The notes under the pieces: generated by a model
What the model was told of the DNA's origin: nothing
Database searches by the model: none
What the model saw: only the letters and a program-made list of their open reading frames with translations
Translations under genes and position numbers: made by a program
Shown here: in pieces, positions 7,780 to 9,294 of the stretch
Layout: every line of letters starts with the position of its first letter
Numbering within the stretch: the stretch's first letter is position 1
NCBI GenBank assembly: GCA_009780285.1
Contig: WRAL01000033.1
Span: 1 to 9,294, forward strand
From: Treponema sp.
Lineage (GTDB): Bacteria; Spirochaetota; Spirochaetia; Treponematales; Breznakiellaceae
DNA: 9,294 nucleotides
Direction: 5' to 3'

Positions 7780-8037
7780 GTGGTTAAGTTTACACACGTC
7801 CTTACGCTCGAAGACGGCCTACATGCTCGGCCGGCGGGCTTGCTTGTCAAGGCGGCTCAGGGCTATACGCAGAAAATAATCGTAAGCAAGGGCGATAAGA
7901 AAGCCGACGCCAAGCGTCTCTTTTCCGTCCTCAGCCTAAGGGCGGTCCAAGGCGATCAGGTTACGATATACGTGGATGGCGATGACGCGCGCGACGCGGC
8001 CATTAAGCTAAGGGATTTTTTCCGGAGCTCGCTGTAG
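7780..8037 (+). CDS. ptsH: HPr-family phosphocarrier protein
   Basis: HPr is a small cytoplasmic protein that passes phosphate from PTS enzyme I to sugar-specific EIIA proteins, or serves only regulation where the PTS is incomplete. The product has 85 residues, the usual length. His15 lies in GLHARPA with Arg17, the canonical phosphotransfer site. In HPr proteins controlled by HPr kinase, residue 46 is Ser (as in L-K-S-I-M-G-V-M-S-L); here the aligned block reads A-K-R-L-F-S-V-L-S-L, so position 46 is Arg. Ser49 and Ser52 are close but are not the known site. Translation starts at GTG. It stands downstream of rubrerythrin behind a hairpin, and mazG converges on it 19 bases away. Enzyme I, HPr kinase and EII genes are not in the window. 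Family identity is certain; whether it serves transport or regulation is open. Confidence 0.95.
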   Translation: MVKFTHVLTLEDGLHARPAGLLVKAAQGYTQKIIVSKGDKKADAKRLFSVLSLRAVQGDQVTIYVDGDDARDAAIKLRDFFRSSL

Positions 8038-8051
8038 GCCGAAAGGCGGCC
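8037..8051. terminator. Short hairpin between convergent HPr and mazG genes
   Basis: GGCCG (8037-8041) pairs with CGGCC (8047-8051) around AAAGG in the 19-base gap where both genes end. It has five GC pairs and no T-run on either strand; a role as a shared terminator is only a possibility. Confidence 0.3.
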
Positions 8052-8056
8052 GGCAG

Positions 8057-8863
8057 CTAGTCGAGCTTGGCCGCGTCCCAAAGGCGGTCCATCTCGGCCA
8101 TGTTCTCGCGGCGCATTTCCAGGCCCGCTTCCCGCATCCCTTTTTCCACGCGCCTGAAGCGCGCGGCGAACTTGCCGTTGGCCCTGCGCAGGGCCAATGA
8201 CGGCTCCACCTTCAAATGCCGGCAAAGGTTGACGACCGAAAAAAGCAGGTCGCCAAGTTCCTCCTCGACCTTTTCGCTCGAGCCTCCGCGCGCCGCCTCC
8301 ATCGTCTCGGCCAGCTCCTCGGCGATTTTTTCGCCGGCGCCTTGCGCGTCCGGCCAGTCGAAGCCCAGCTTGGCCGCCTTCTTTTGCAGCTTGTGCGCCC
8401 GATCCAGGGGCGGAAGCGCCGCGCTCACCTCGTCGAGGATCGAGTCCTTGGGCCTGTGCCCTTCCTGTTCGACCTTGATCCTGTTCCAGTTTTCCAGCAC
8501 TTCGCCCGAATCGCGCGCCGTAACGTCAGCGAAAACGTGCGGGTGCCTGCGAACGAGCTTTTCGTTTACCTCGCGAAGCGCGTCGGCCACGGAAAAAGCG
8601 CCCTGTTCCTCGTGAATGTACGCGAGCATCGTCGCCAGAAAAAAAATATCGCCAAGCTCCTCGCGAATATGGCCGGGATTTTTTTCGTCGATGGCCTCGA
8701 CGCATTCATAGGTTTCTTCGATTAGGTTTCCGCGCAGGGAGGCGCAGTCCTGCTCCCTGTCCCAAGGGCAGCCATCCGGGCCGCGCAGCCGCGCGATGAT
8801 GTCGTAAAGTTCCCCAAAGGCCAGCTCGCCCGAGCCTCTGCCTCCTTGCTCTTGTCGTGTCAT
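8057..8863 (-). CDS. mazG: MazG nucleoside triphosphate pyrophosphohydrolase
   Basis: MazG hydrolyses (d)NTPs to the monophosphate and pyrophosphate and is thought to clear damaged nucleotides and, in E. coli, to lower ppGpp. This 268-residue protein has the two-domain layout of the E. coli enzyme (263 residues). The N-terminal MazG domain carries GPDGCPWDREQ, EETYECVEAID, EELGDIFF and RRHPHVF. After a linker with KAAKLGFDWP comes the C-terminal catalytic domain with EELAETMEAA, EEELGDLLFSVVNL and ALRRANGKFAARFRRVE. The Mg-binding Glu/Asp positions of both E-E-x-x-E and E-x-x-D motifs are present. ATG 8863 was chosen; a TTG two codons upstream (8869) is possible, and neither has a clear ribosome binding site. 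It converges on the HPr gene. Upstream lie the second inverted-repeat element and a minus-strand SUMF1-domain gene. Confidence 0.95.
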   Translation of the reverse strand: MTRQEQGGRGSGELAFGELYDIIARLRGPDGCPWDREQDCASLRGNLIEETYECVEAIDEKNPGHIREELGDIFFLATMLAYIHEEQGAFSVADALREVNEKLVRRHPHVFADVTARDSGEVLENWNRIKVEQEGHRPKDSILDEVSAALPPLDRAHKLQKKAAKLGFDWPDAQGAGEKIAEELAETMEAARGGSSEKVEEELGDLLFSVVNLCRHLKVEPSLALRRANGKFAARFRRVEKGMREAGLEMRRENMAEMDRLWDAAKLD

Positions 8864-8895
8864 GCGCAATGCTAGCGCGCATCGCAGGGAAGTGG

Positions 8896-9005
8896 CTAGT
8901 GTTCCGGAATATTCAAATGACGGTATTCAGGTTGAGGCAATTCCTTGCCCTGCAGGGGATTGCCGAATGTTGCGATTTAGCAAACCAAATATTCCGGAAC
9001 ACTAG
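8896..9005 (+). mobile_element. MITE-like inverted-repeat element, copy 2
   Basis: The ends CTAGTGTTCCGGAATATT (8896-8913) and AATATTCCGGAACACTAG (8988-9005) are perfect 18 bp inverted repeats. TA dinucleotides flank the GTGTTCC...GGAACAC core on both sides, as a TA target duplication would. The inner hairpin GGCAATTCCTTGC (8936-8948), loop CCT, partner GCAGGGGATTGCC (8952-8964) pairs along all 13 positions if T-G pairs are allowed. Relative to copy 1 there are 10 substitutions and no gaps. It lies between the mazG start and the 3' end of the SUMF1-domain gene, outside coding sequence. Confidence 0.85.
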
Positions 9006-9042
9006 GCGGTCGCGCCGCTCGTGTTCGCAGGTTCGGGCTTGC

Positions 9043-9057
9043 GCCTGCCTTGCAGGC
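9043..9057. other. Short GC-rich hairpin downstream of the SUMF1 gene
   Basis: GCCTGC (9043-9048) pairs with GCAGGC (9052-9057) around CTT. It sits 43 bases past the stop of the minus-strand gene, after a larger hairpin, without a T-run. Confidence 0.35.
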
Positions 9058-9066
9058 AAACGGTTT

Positions 9067-9100
9067 GTTCTGCGTTTTTTCGCCTTGCGATCCGCAGAAC
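9067..9100 (-). terminator. Hairpin right after the SUMF1-domain gene stop
   Basis: GTTCTGCG (9067-9074) pairs with CGCAGAAC (9093-9100), eight pairs around an 18-base loop, touching the minus-strand stop codon at 9100-9102. Read on the minus strand no T-run follows, so intrinsic termination is doubtful. Confidence 0.4.
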
Positions 9101-9294
9101 TAGGGGCGCGCCAGCCGGAAGCCAATAACGCCGTTCCGGAAGTCGGGGGTGTAGTTGAGACTAATGGTCGAACGGACGTTGTCCGCCGAATCGCCCCAAC
9201 TGCCGCCGCGTACCACGCGGAACGCGCTTTCGGAGGACCACCGGTCCTGACACCACTCCCAGACGTTCCCGCTCATGTCGTACAGGCCTAGCTC
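9100..9294 (-). CDS. SUMF1/FGE-sulfatase domain protein, C-terminal 64 residues
   Basis: The minus-strand frame is open from the right window edge to TAG at 9100-9102. It encodes the C-terminal end of a formylglycine-generating-enzyme-like domain: GLYDMSGNVWEWCQD, then FRVVRGGSWGDSADNVRS, and the ending GFRLARP. The G-L-x-D-M-x-G-N-V-W-E-W and R-G-G-S-W motifs are hallmarks of the fold. True FGE oxidises a sulfatase cysteine to formylglycine, but most bacterial members are of unknown or different function (such as EgtB- and PvdO-like proteins), and the catalytic cysteine pair cannot be judged in this fragment beyond the single Cys of E-W-C-Q-D. The 5' part lies outside the window. Such proteins are often expanded in treponemes, which weakly supports the host guess. 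The stop is followed by a hairpin and then by inverted-repeat copy 2. Confidence 0.92.
   Translation of the reverse strand, partial: ELGLYDMSGNVWEWCQDRWSSESAFRVVRGGSWGDSADNVRSTISLNYTPDFRNGVIGFRLARP

Noticed and set aside
8857..9291. Plus-strand open frame of 144 codons at the right end
   Set aside because: It covers the inverted-repeat element and the antisense of the SUMF1-domain gene, whose minus-strand translation is clearly the real one.

Overview
The window looks like a chromosomal piece of a fermentative, probably anaerobic bacterium. A GyrB of the short class, a rubrerythrin, an HPr, a DUF1576 membrane protein and a formylglycine-generating-enzyme-like (SUMF1) protein together would fit a treponeme-like spirochaete. 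This placement is inference from gene content and general sequence style; no ribosomal RNA or tRNA is present to settle it.

Layout. Positions 2-1891 (+) hold gyrB, cut by the left edge. Next comes a roughly 2.1 kb segment that looks inserted: the 3' end of a broken radical SAM/SPASM gene (1893-2051), a complete ABC exporter gene overlapping it by ATGA (2048-3772), and a 106-110 bp element with terminal inverted repeats (3748-3857). It ends at a second, 59 bp copy of the gyrB 3' end (3964-4022) whose twin is the real gyrB end (1833-1891). Then follow a DUF1576 membrane protein (4099-5403) behind a strong-looking, almost leaderless promoter, a 115 bp run of three hairpins (5404-5518), glpK (5543-7051), a rubrerythrin gene (7177-7713) with a dyad over its -10 box, a 14 bp hairpin, and an HPr gene with a GTG start (7780-8037). 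Converging on HPr is mazG (8057-8863, -). Behind mazG lies a second copy of the inverted-repeat element (8896-9005), then the 3' end of a SUMF1-domain gene on the minus strand (9100-9294), cut by the right edge.

How the parts work together. GyrB (topology), GlpK (glycerol phosphorylation), HPr (phosphocarrier), MazG (NTP sanitation) and rubrerythrin (peroxide defence) are ordinary housekeeping and stress functions. HPr lacks the regulatory Ser46, and GlpK lacks the loop histidine that HPr phosphorylates in Firmicutes, so the usual HPr regulatory links may be absent here. The unusual part is 1833-4022: a remnant of a peptide-maturation and export cassette (SPASM maturase tail plus ABC exporter) lodged at the gyrB 3' end between two direct repeats that differ only at synonymous positions. 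The two copies of the inverted-repeat element carry a hairpin with a compensatory base-pair change and only G-U-compatible changes, which suggests a structured RNA or a non-autonomous mobile element. No CRISPR array, integrase or transposase gene was found.
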